19,023 bases of DNA from Candidatus Aminicenantota bacterium (GTDB taxonomy: Bacteria; Acidobacteriota; Aminicenantia; UBA2199). Below the pieces are notes generated by a model. It was not told the DNA's origin. It did not search any database and was given only the letters and a program-made list of their open reading frames with translations. The stretch is from the NCBI GenBank assembly GCA_024644125.1, contig JAHELQ010000043.1, positions 1 through 19,023 of the forward strand, read 5' to 3'. Below are positions 1-6,545 of the stretch, piece by piece (positions within the stretch are counted from its first letter, which is position 1; every line of letters begins with the position of its first letter). The position numbers and the translations under genes were made by a program.

Positions 1-2
1 TC

Positions 3-722
3 GAAGGCCACATCGAATTCTCCGAAGCCTCCTCCAACCTCTTCGCCCACCCCTACGGCTGGTACTCCTACATCAAAGACCAGGTAGGCACCATCTACAA
101 AATCTTCTCCCACCAAACCCATACCACCGCAACCACCCGCCACTACGACACCTTCGGCAACCTCCTCTCCCAATCCGGCCCCACCAAAGGCAACCTCGGC
201 TTCCAATCAAAATACTACGACCAGGAATCGGGAATAAACTATTATTATAGTAGGTATTACGATTCATCAATTGGGAAATTTCAGAGCGAAGATTCTTTGA
301 GATTTATAGGAAGTTATAATTTTCTAAATATCGCAGGCAATGATCCCATCAATTATGTCGATCTCTATGGACTTTGGAATGAAGTTACATCTCCAGGAAA
401 CAATGGAAAAGTAAAACCCTGGTGGGACATGATCTATCAGTACGGCTTTTCTACAATAATTCCTCCAATGGAATGGCCTCAGAATAACTTTTGCGAGGGA
501 TGTTTGGCCAAATGTTTGAATAGCTTTTGGGGAAAATATGCTGGAAACTTAGAAGAAAGAGCTTCCAAAAAATTAACAACCTGGTTTTGTAAAAAGATTG
601 CTGACAAATTGTTTGAAAATTTCCGTCAAAGGGTATTTGTTTTTTTTGAGCAATCCACTTATTTTGTGGTATGTTCGATCTTATGTGCTTCGGATTTGAA
701 TAAATATTTCAGTATATTGTAA
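3..722 (+). CDS. Rhs-repeat protein, C-terminal end (5' truncated by window)
   Basis: Only the last 239 residues are in the window; the reading frame is open from base 3, so the true start lies to the left. Visible residues carry the Rhs-associated core: a YD-repeat (RHYDTFGNLLS), then YYDQESGINYYYSRYYD, IGKFQSEDSL and GNDPINYVDLYGL ending near residue 124. In Rhs/YD-repeat families this core closes a beta-shell cage, and the residues after it form a variable toxic tip. Here the tip is about 115 residues, with a CEGCLAKC cluster and a hydrophobic, aromatic C-terminus; I do not recognise its family. Codon use changes sharply near base 205-230, from C-ending codons to AT-rich ones, which suggests tip replacement. 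The small membrane gene 9 bases downstream could be the cognate immunity gene. Rhs identity is firm; toxin activity is inferred. Confidence 0.9.
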   Translation, partial: EGHIEFSEASSNLFAHPYGWYSYIKDQVGTIYKIFSHQTHTTATTRHYDTFGNLLSQSGPTKGNLGFQSKYYDQESGINYYYSRYYDSSIGKFQSEDSLRFIGSYNFLNIAGNDPINYVDLYGLWNEVTSPGNNGKVKPWWDMIYQYGFSTIIPPMEWPQNNFCEGCLAKCLNSFWGKYAGNLEERASKKLTTWFCKKIADKLFENFRQRVFVFFEQSTYFVVCSILCASDLNKYFSIL

Positions 723-731
723 AAGGAAAAA

Positions 732-971
732 ATGAAAAGTTTTTTTGAAAGGAATATATGGCTTGAAAAAATCGTTGGGGCTATAATAATTAGCGTTATT
801 ACATGTCTTTTTTTGTTCCTCCTGATGTATTGGTGGGTCGGAATAAGCTTCTATTATTATTTTTTCATTTCCATTTTTATTGGTTTGGCTTTTATTTTGT
901 TTGGGAAATCGCCTACAAATATAAAAAAATGGATTGATGAAATTATCGATACTATTTTAGCTTTTCTTTAA
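732..971 (+). CDS. Small two-helix membrane protein, candidate immunity protein of the Rhs tip
   Basis: A 79-residue protein starting at ATG 732, with an AAAAGGA ribosome site 4 bases upstream and only 9 bases after the Rhs stop, so the two are probably co-transcribed. It has a short charged N-terminus (MKSFFERN), two hydrophobic segments at about residues 12-34 and 38-58 separated by a short aromatic turn, and a C-terminal amphipathic stretch ending in LAFL. I recognise no family. Position directly after a polymorphic toxin tip, small size and AT-rich composition like the tip are the usual marks of an immunity gene. A membrane immunity protein would suggest the toxin acts at or in the inner membrane. 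That role is inference only. Confidence 0.65.
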   Translation: MKSFFERNIWLEKIVGAIIISVITCLFLFLLMYWWVGISFYYYFFISIFIGLAFILFGKSPTNIKKWIDEIIDTILAFL

Positions 972-1108
972 GCGCTATAAAAAATGGAATCCGTAAACTT
1001 AATGTAGACCTCTCTAAAGTGGAAATAAATGACTGGCAAGAATACCTCTCCGAAAACGGCAACTTCTGGACTAATGCTCTGGCTACCACCAGGGATGAGA
1101 CCGCTTGA
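941..1108 (+). pseudogene. Possible orphan coding fragment behind the Rhs locus
   Basis: A frame open from 941 to a TGA at 1106-1108 reads, from about 983, as NGIRKLNVDLSKVEINDWQ and goes on to a WTNALATTRDETA end. It has no start codon with a ribosome site and overlaps the end of the small membrane gene in another frame. The codons (ctctccgaaaacggcaactt and similar) resemble the C-rich style of the Rhs core rather than the AT-rich tip. Displaced remnants of older tips or immunity genes are common behind rhs genes, so a decayed remnant is plausible. The piece is short and could be chance. Confidence 0.3.
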
Positions 1109-1168
1109 TTACCCTTCTAAAGTAAGCACCCAACGTATCTGACCTGATAAAGTTTGCGGGGGAGTATA

Positions 1169-1195
1169 CGATAGCCGAAACGCTTTTGGCTATTG
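1169..1195. other. Hairpin with a 12-bp stem
   Basis: CGATAGCCGAAA (1169-1180) can pair with TTTTGGCTATTG (1184-1195) around a CGC loop, with two G-U pairs as RNA. The stem lies about 200 bases after the small membrane gene. It is followed by CCTTTC rather than a clean U-tract, so it could be a weak terminator for the Rhs unit or an element of another kind. Confidence 0.45.
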
Positions 1196-1364
1196 CCTTT
1201 CACGATTTTCCATTGAAAGTCTTGATTTTTCGATTTATCGACATACATGGGCAAAAGATTTTTTATTTTTTCTTTCGTTTCGGCAAAGAAGAGATTTTCA
1301 AACAGGAGTAGCAGAATTCGGCATTCTCTTCTCGATCCGCATGAAGCAGACCTGATTCAACGAA

Positions 1365-1399
1365 GCCTGAGATCTGGCTCCAGGATTCAGATCTCAGGC
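1365..1399. repeat. Inverted repeat, 11-bp perfect arms
   Basis: GCCTGAGATCT (1365-1375) and AGATCTCAGGC (1389-1399) are exact reverse complements separated by 13 bases. No T-run follows on either strand, so an intrinsic terminator is unlikely. It could be a protein-binding site or an RNA stem. Shorter hairpins at 1421-1433, 1429-1442, 1486-1501 and 1507-1521 follow within 130 bases. Confidence 0.5.
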
Positions 1400-2074
1400 A
1401 TCAGGAGTGAGCGCGAAGGATCGATAGCATCGAAGATTCGATGGCAGCATCCGTCGCCCATTTGATGAAAGGGATCAAGCTCTCTCATCTTCGGCAAGAT
1501 GCGTCGATCGAAGGCTTCGATGGCGGGTTCGAGTAGCGATGCTAGAGATAAATCTTCAAATTTGATGATAATCTGCCGGAATATGCATTTGAACGAAGCC
1601 CGGTTCGGCGGCCGTTGCAAACAAATATGCAAAAATTTATAAGCCGCAACATAATCTACCTGTCCCCCCGAATCTATCGAGTCTCCCCATTCCCGAAGAT
1701 CTGTTCGAATTCTGCTCCGCCCCGGTGAGACGCGCGATTTTTCGTTGAACGGCAAGATGGGAACCTGGCGTGCATCCGCAAGGTATTTCGCGGATGGAGT
1801 GATCGAGAGCGGCTGCGGCCATTATATACGAACATGCTATTCCGGGATTTCTCTGCAAATTAACCTTGCATAAAAAATATACTTCACTTGTACAAAAAAA
1901 TTTAAAAAAAAATCTTCGAAAACAAGAACAAATAACACTTCTCCAAAATTCAACTCCAATAAATTAATATTTCTCTCCAATAAGGCACACTGAAAGGGAA
2001 AAAATAAAAAAAGTGGCCGAAAGCGGTTTTATTATTGAATTGTTTGTGATAAAATCCCCCCCTTGGAGGATATA

Positions 2075-2230
2075 ATGATTTGCTGTAACGAAGTTCCCTC
2101 TGACGGGGAGCTTGATTCACATATAAATGTGAGGGTTTGGCCCTTCAAGGTCAGGAAGATTTTAAACCCCCTTAAAACCGAAAAATTCAAATATTCCATC
2201 CAATTAAAATCGAATATTAAAGTCGTTTAA
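2075..2230 (+). CDS. Short ORF, 51 residues, strong ribosome site
   Basis: ATG 2075 follows TTGGAGGA at 2063-2070, a near-ideal ribosome site at good spacing, and the frame runs 51 codons to TAA 2228-2230. The product starts MICCNEVPSDGELDS and ends in a Lys-rich stretch (KTEKFKYSIQLKSNIKVV). It has no signal peptide, membrane segment or motif I recognise apart from an N-terminal Cys pair. A TAAAAT -10-like element sits at 2050-2055 without a good -35. It lies 64 bases before the ferredoxin gene and could be a small protein or a leader peptide of the kor operon. Coding status rests mainly on the ribosome site. Confidence 0.4.
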   Translation: MICCNEVPSDGELDSHINVRVWPFKVRKILNPLKTEKFKYSIQLKSNIKVV

Positions 2231-2294
2231 GAAGATGTCCATTCTTCAATCCAAAATAATAACTTTAAAGTGTGATCCACAATCGAGGTGACTT

Positions 2295-2591
2295 ATGGAA
2301 AAAGATGAACTACAGTTAAACGAGGAGGCCTTAGCCCGGCGAGCTAAACGTAAGCCTGCTCCAAAACAAAATCTACTAACTGTGGTGTTAGCGTATTGCA
2401 AAGGTTGCGGGCTATGTGTCGATGTCTGTCCAACCGGAACGTTGCAATTGGAAGATAACCACGAAAGCAAATTCGGCGTATCCATCCGCGTAGATGCGCC
2501 CGATTATTGCATCGGCTGCAAAATGTGTGAAATGCGATGCCCGGATTTTGCGATATTTGCAAATTACGACGAAAAAGGGGAACAAAAATGA
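2295..2591 (+). CDS. korD: 2-oxoacid:ferredoxin oxidoreductase, ferredoxin-like delta subunit
   Basis: A 98-residue ferredoxin-type protein starting at ATG 2295 behind CGAGGTGA. It carries two CX2CX2CX3C motifs, C35-C38-C41-C45P and C72-C75-C78-C82P, each expected to hold a [4Fe-4S] cluster. This small subunit takes electrons from the TPP-bearing core of 2-oxoacid:ferredoxin oxidoreductases and passes them to free ferredoxin in the cytoplasm. The N-terminal 25 residues are charged and lack motifs. The stop overlaps the next start as ATGA (2588-2591), showing translational coupling with the alpha subunit. A separately encoded delta subunit followed by alpha, beta and gamma is a usual layout for 2-oxoglutarate and related enzymes. 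Function is firm as a class; the exact 2-oxoacid is not. Confidence 0.92.
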   Translation: MEKDELQLNEEALARRAKRKPAPKQNLLTVVLAYCKGCGLCVDVCPTGTLQLEDNHESKFGVSIRVDAPDYCIGCKMCEMRCPDFAIFANYDEKGEQK

Positions 2592-3724
2592 GTAACTCAG
2601 AACGTAAGGTCTACCAGGGAAATATCATCGTAGCAAAGGCTGCGGTAGATGCCGGTTGTGATTTTTTTGCAGGCTATCCCATAACCCCTTCTTCGGAAAT
2701 CGCCCAATATCTATCCCGCGAACTTCCCAAACTGGGCAAAGATTTTATTCAGATGGAAGACGAAATCGCATCGCTTGGGGCATGTATCGGCGCCTCTCTG
2801 GCCGGCCGGAAAGTTTTGACCGCCACCAGCGGCCCCGGCTTTTCCCTGATGCAGGAACACCTTGGTATGGCCGTGATGGCGGAGATACCTCTGGTAATTG
2901 TGAATGTTATGAGAGGCGGTCCTTCAACCGGTTTGCCGACTAAACCTGCACAGGCAGACATTATGCAAGCGCGTTGGGGAACACATGGCGACCACCCGAT
3001 CATCGCGTTATGTCCCGCATTCGCCGACGAACTTTATTCCGAAACAATCCGGGCGTTCAATTTGTCCGAAAAATTCTGGAATCCCGTCATTGTCCTGCTG
3101 GACGAAGTGATGGGGAAAGCTCACGAGGATATTGAAATTCCTTCAAAGGACAAACTATCCATTTACAACAGCAAACCTCACAAAATTGATAACGAGCTGA
3201 ATATATATGACCGCGAAATCGGCGAAAATCCGCCGAGGGTTGACTTCTTCAAAGGATATCCCATTCATATCGACGGCCTCGAACACGACAAACACGGATG
3301 GCCGACCAGCGATCCGAAAATTGTGCAAAAGATGCAAACCTTGCGGATGCAAAAAATCTATCATTATCTAGATGAAATCATCCAGTACAAAGAGTACTAC
3401 ATGGATGACGCCGAAATCATGATTTTCAGCTTCGGTGTCAGCGCCCGCGGCGCCCTTTCCGCCGTCGAGATGGCGCGGGAACAGGGAATCAAAGCCGGTT
3501 TGTTCCAGGCATTGACCATCTGGCCCTTCCCCAAATTAGTATTGAGAGAACGCTTCAAACGGATCAAAAAAATCTTGACCGTCGAGCTCAACATGGGCCA
3601 GACCCGCTACGAGGTTGAGCGCGCCGCCACAGATGATGTCGATGACAGAGCCCTTTTGAGAGCCAACGGCATCCCCTTCACCCCGTTTGAAATCCTGGAA
3701 GCGATTAAGGAGTTTCAGAAATGA
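2588..3724 (+). CDS. korA: 2-oxoacid:ferredoxin oxidoreductase alpha subunit (2-oxoglutarate type likely)
   Basis: A 378-residue alpha subunit. I place the start at ATG 2588, which overlaps the ferredoxin stop; a longer frame from 2537 would overlap that gene by 55 bases and lacks family sequence. The N-terminal pyrimidine-binding domain has YPITPSSE (residues 30-37), QMEDEIASLGACIGASLAG and TSGPGFSLMQE, the usual motifs of the family; NVMRGGPSTGLPTKPAQAD follows. The C-terminal half has the transketolase-C-like domain (FSFGVSARGAL). Together with beta and gamma it converts a 2-oxoacid plus CoA to acyl-CoA and CO2 and reduces ferredoxin, or runs in reverse in a reductive TCA cycle. Motifs fit 2-oxoglutarate:ferredoxin oxidoreductase best; branched-chain 2-oxoacids cannot be excluded. 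It ends in another ATGA overlap with the beta gene. Confidence 0.93.
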   Translation: MSNSERKVYQGNIIVAKAAVDAGCDFFAGYPITPSSEIAQYLSRELPKLGKDFIQMEDEIASLGACIGASLAGRKVLTATSGPGFSLMQEHLGMAVMAEIPLVIVNVMRGGPSTGLPTKPAQADIMQARWGTHGDHPIIALCPAFADELYSETIRAFNLSEKFWNPVIVLLDEVMGKAHEDIEIPSKDKLSIYNSKPHKIDNELNIYDREIGENPPRVDFFKGYPIHIDGLEHDKHGWPTSDPKIVQKMQTLRMQKIYHYLDEIIQYKEYYMDDAEIMIFSFGVSARGALSAVEMAREQGIKAGLFQALTIWPFPKLVLRERFKRIKKILTVELNMGQTRYEVERAATDDVDDRALLRANGIPFTPFEILEAIKEFQK

Positions 3725-4572
3725 GAGATTATGAGAGATATATAAGATACAGAACATTTCCTACCCCCTGGTGTCCCGGTTGCGGCGACGGGATTGTATT
3801 AAAATCCATCGCCATGGCCTTCTCCGAGTTGGGGATAGATCCAGATGACATCGTGGTTGTAGCCGGCATCGGCTGTTCCGGCAGAATGCCCACATTCTTC
3901 AACACCAACACATTGCATACCACCCATGGTCGCGCACTGACGTTTGCCACTGGTATCAAATTGGCCAGGCCGGACAAGTTGGTAGTCGTCATCTCCGGCG
4001 ACGGCGACGCATCGGCTATCGGCGGCAATCATTTGATTCATGCCGCGCGACGCAACATCGGCATCAAGATGATCTTGATCAATAACGGTATTTACGGCAT
4101 GACCGGAGGTCAGGTTTCTCCTCTGACTCCCCAGAAGTTCATCACCGAAACCACTCCCTATGGAAACATCGAACCGAAATTCGATCTGGGCGAACTCGTG
4201 ACCGCCGCCAAAGCCACCTTTGTGGCGCGCGAAACCGTCAACCGGATGTTGCCCTTGAAAACCGTCATCAAAAAATCCTTCCAGCATAAAGGATTCTCCG
4301 TGGTGGAAGTTATCAGCAATTGCCACATCAATCTGGGACGTAAAAACAAGATGAAGAGCCCAATCTCCATGACGAGATGGATCGAATCTAAAACAATTTC
4401 CAAAGCCCAATTTGAAAAATTGCCTCTGGAAGAACGCAATAACAAATATCCGGTCGGTATTTTGACCGAGGATACCGAAAGACTTGAATATTCGGAACTC
4501 TATTATAAACATATTGTTCCTGCTGCCCAGGCTGCCGCCGAAAAAGGCAAAAACGCAGCAGCGAAGGAATAA
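3721..4572 (+). CDS. korB: 2-oxoacid:ferredoxin oxidoreductase beta subunit (TPP-binding)
   Basis: A 283-residue TPP-binding subunit. It has WCPGCGDG (residues 17-24), the GIGCSGR loop, HTTHGRALTFATGIKLA, and the thiamine diphosphate motif GDGDASAIGGNH (93-104) with NN at 121-122, followed by YGMTGGQVSPLTP. These are standard for KorB/PorB-type beta subunits and carry the catalytic cofactor. The start ATG 3721 lies inside the alpha stop (ATGA), so the two are translationally coupled. The C-terminus (AAAEKGKNAAAKE) is Ala/Lys-rich and probably flexible. The gene ends 8 bases before the gamma subunit gene. I am sure of the subunit type; the substrate is inferred from alpha- and beta-subunit motifs. 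Confidence 0.93.
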   Translation: MRDYERYIRYRTFPTPWCPGCGDGIVLKSIAMAFSELGIDPDDIVVVAGIGCSGRMPTFFNTNTLHTTHGRALTFATGIKLARPDKLVVVISGDGDASAIGGNHLIHAARRNIGIKMILINNGIYGMTGGQVSPLTPQKFITETTPYGNIEPKFDLGELVTAAKATFVARETVNRMLPLKTVIKKSFQHKGFSVVEVISNCHINLGRKNKMKSPISMTRWIESKTISKAQFEKLPLEERNNKYPVGILTEDTERLEYSELYYKHIVPAAQAAAEKGKNAAAKE

Positions 4573-4580
4573 GAGGGGTC

Positions 4581-5129
4581 ATGATGAAATGTCTAAACAA
4601 TAGATACGAAATCAGGTACGCGGCTGTCGGCGGGCAGGGAATCATCACCGCCGGAGCACTTTTAGTAGATATCGCAGTCGAAAAAGAGAAAAAATACGCT
4701 CTGGAAAGTCCCACCTACACCGCCACAGTCAGGGGCGGCCCGACCAAAGTGGACGTCATAGTTTCCGACCGGAAAATTCTGTTTCCGCAGGCTATGGCCA
4801 TCGACTGCTTCATCTGCACATTCCAAAAACCCTACGACCTCTACAAAGAGCACCTGAAGGACGACGCCATTGTGGTGGTAGACAGTCATCTGGTCAAAGA
4901 GCTTGGCGATACCGCCAACTGGAGACTCTTTCAAGTACCCATTATTTATGAAACTAAAAAACAACTGGGAAACGTGATTCTCACCTCAGTCGTCACCCTA
5001 TCAATGACTCAGAAACTCACCAAAATCATCGACTACGACAATATGGTGGAACACATCAAGCATTGGGCGCCGAAAGATTACATCGACCTGAACATGAAAG
5101 CCATTGAATTGGGCCAACAATTAGTATAA
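4581..5129 (+). CDS. korC: 2-oxoacid:ferredoxin oxidoreductase gamma subunit
   Basis: A 182-residue gamma subunit with the typical GGQGIITAGALL segment (residues 17-28) and SPTYTATVRGGPTKVDV, both conserved in KorC/PorG-type proteins that bridge the alpha and beta subunits. Two in-frame ATGs at 4581 and 4584 follow AAGAGGGG. The ribosome site spacing fits 4584 at least as well, which would give 181 residues. It is the last gene of the four-gene operon; a strong intrinsic terminator begins about 40 bases after its stop. No Cys cluster is visible here, consistent with the clusters sitting in the delta subunit. Confidence 0.92.
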   Translation: MMKCLNNRYEIRYAAVGGQGIITAGALLVDIAVEKEKKYALESPTYTATVRGGPTKVDVIVSDRKILFPQAMAIDCFICTFQKPYDLYKEHLKDDAIVVVDSHLVKELGDTANWRLFQVPIIYETKKQLGNVILTSVVTLSMTQKLTKIIDYDNMVEHIKHWAPKDYIDLNMKAIELGQQLV

Positions 5130-5167
5130 AATAAAGAAGCCGGAACGGGCTCGAAATTTTAAAACTG

Positions 5168-5202
5168 GCCGGTAAATCGAAAGATTTGCCGGCTTTTTTT
5201 TT
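5168..5202 (+). terminator. Rho-independent terminator of the kor operon
   Basis: GCCGGTAAATC (5168-5178) pairs with GATTTGCCGGC (5183-5193) around a GAAA tetraloop, with one G-T mismatch that is a G-U pair in RNA, and nine T residues follow (5194-5202). It separates the kor operon from tyrS. Confidence 0.92.
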
Positions 5203-5258
5203 GTTGGAACAAAATCTCGAACGTCCCACTGGCAAATTTTCGATAAAGAGCAGGAACA

Positions 5259-6539
5259 ATGGATTTTATAAGCGAATTAGAATGGCGCGGCATGATACAC
5301 GACATTATGCCGGGGACACAAGAATTACTCAACAAAGAGATGGTGAGCGCCTATGTGGGAATCGACCCTACAGCCGATTCGTTGCATATTGGGCACCTGG
5401 TATCGGTAATGTTACTCAAACACCTCCAACGGGCGGGGCATAAACCCATCGCGTTGTTAGGCGGAGCCACAGGAATGATCGGCGATCCTTCAGGAAAATC
5501 GGAAGAGCGAAATCTACTTTCTGAAGAGATTCTGCGCAATAACCAGGAAGCGTTGAAAAAACAATTGGAAAAATTGTTGGATTTTGATTCGGAGCTTTCC
5601 AATGGCGCAGAATTGGTCAATAATTACGATTGGATGAAGGGCTACGATTTTTTAGGTTTTATCCGGGATATCGGTAAACACATGACGATCAATTATATGA
5701 TGGCCAAAGATTCGGTGAAAAAGCGTCTCGAGTCCGGCCTCTCCTTTACCGAATTCTCATACCAGTTGGTCCAGGCTTATGATTTTTATTACCTGTATAA
5801 ACATAAAAACTGTAGATTGCAGATGGGCGGATCGGATCAATGGGGCAACATCACATCCGGTTCGGAATTGATCCGCAGAAAAGACGGCGGCGAAGCGTTC
5901 GCTCTGACCTGCCCGTTGATCACCAAAGCGGACGGCGGCAAATTCGGTAAAACCGAACAGGGCAATGTCTGGCTCGATCCCCGTTACACCTCCCCCTACC
6001 AGTTCTACCAATTCTGGCTCAATGTCAGCGACGAGGACGCCGCGCGTTATATCAAAATCTTCACCATGCTGGACAAACAAGAGATCGACGACCTCAACGC
6101 CAAACACCAGGAGGCCCCGCACACCCGTTTGTTGCAAAAAACTCTGGGCCGCGAACTCACCATCATGGTCCACTCGGAAGAAGAATACCAGGCCGCGGTG
6201 GACGCGTCCGAGATCCTCTTCGGCAAAGGGACTACCGAGTCATTGAAGAAACTGTCGGAGGCAGACCTTCTGGCAATTTTCGAAGGGGTGCCCCAACCCA
6301 AAATCTCCCGCGCCGAACTCGAGCTGGGCATCGACATTCTCGACCTCGTAGCGGAGAAAACCGATGTCTTCACATCTAAAGGTGAAGCCCGCCGCATGAT
6401 AAAGAACAACGGCCTCAGTCTCAACAAAGAAAAAATCTCCGCCGACGACGCCGCCATCGACGCCTCCTACCTCCTGAACGACAAATTCATCCTCATCCAA
6501 AAAGGTAAAAAAAACTACTACCTCGTCAATGCGGAATAA
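5259..6539 (+). CDS. tyrS: Tyrosyl-tRNA synthetase
   Basis: A 426-residue class I aminoacyl-tRNA synthetase of the usual bacterial TyrRS length. It charges tRNA-Tyr with tyrosine using ATP. The ATP-binding HIGH motif is intact at residues 43-46 (after PTADSL), the KMSKS counterpart is KFGKT at 228-232 as in bacterial TyrRS, and the tyrosine-binding segment QMGGSDQWGNI precedes it. An S4 RNA-binding domain ends the protein (SKGEARRMIKNNGLSLN and onwards). The start ATG 5259 has a short-spaced CAGGAA ribosome site. It follows the kor terminator, so it should have its own promoter in 5203-5258, but I see no clear one. It converges on the KaiC-like gene with only 6 bases between the stops. Confidence 0.97.
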   Translation: MDFISELEWRGMIHDIMPGTQELLNKEMVSAYVGIDPTADSLHIGHLVSVMLLKHLQRAGHKPIALLGGATGMIGDPSGKSEERNLLSEEILRNNQEALKKQLEKLLDFDSELSNGAELVNNYDWMKGYDFLGFIRDIGKHMTINYMMAKDSVKKRLESGLSFTEFSYQLVQAYDFYYLYKHKNCRLQMGGSDQWGNITSGSELIRRKDGGEAFALTCPLITKADGGKFGKTEQGNVWLDPRYTSPYQFYQFWLNVSDEDAARYIKIFTMLDKQEIDDLNAKHQEAPHTRLLQKTLGRELTIMVHSEEEYQAAVDASEILFGKGTTESLKKLSEADLLAIFEGVPQPKISRAELELGIDILDLVAEKTDVFTSKGEARRMIKNNGLSLNKEKISADDAAIDASYLLNDKFILIQKGKKNYYLVNAE

Positions 6540-6545
6540 AAAACA

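Larger units (their letters stand above)
1109..2074. other. Gene-poor interval with several hairpins, no convincing gene
   Basis: I see no gene here that I would defend. ORFs on both strands at 1247-1858 lack ribosome sites, overlap each other and look like no known family. The left half holds a long hairpin (1169-1195) and a cluster of short inverted repeats (1365-1524). The right part, from about 1860, is strongly AT-rich with A-runs and looks like untranslated or regulatory DNA before the small ORF at 2075. The interval behaves like decayed accessory DNA behind an rhs element. Confidence 0.5.

Noticed and set aside
1247..1465. 72-codon plus-strand frame
   Set aside because: No ribosome site, basic Arg/Ser-rich random-looking product, overlapped by other frames.
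1387..1755. 122-codon minus-strand frame in the gene-free interval
   Set aside because: It starts at a TTG without a ribosome site, overlaps hairpins, and its translation is like no family I recognise. A decayed gene remains possible.
1637..1858. 73-codon minus-strand frame
   Set aside because: No ribosome site, overlaps another weak frame, no recognisable motif.
2537..2587. Extended N-terminus for korA
   Set aside because: It overlaps the ferredoxin gene, and its residues are the ferredoxin's second cluster region in another frame. ATG 2588 in an ATGA overlap is the natural start.
3799..4512. 237-codon minus-strand frame opposite korB
   Set aside because: Shadow of a confidently assigned TPP-binding subunit; no ribosome site or family features.
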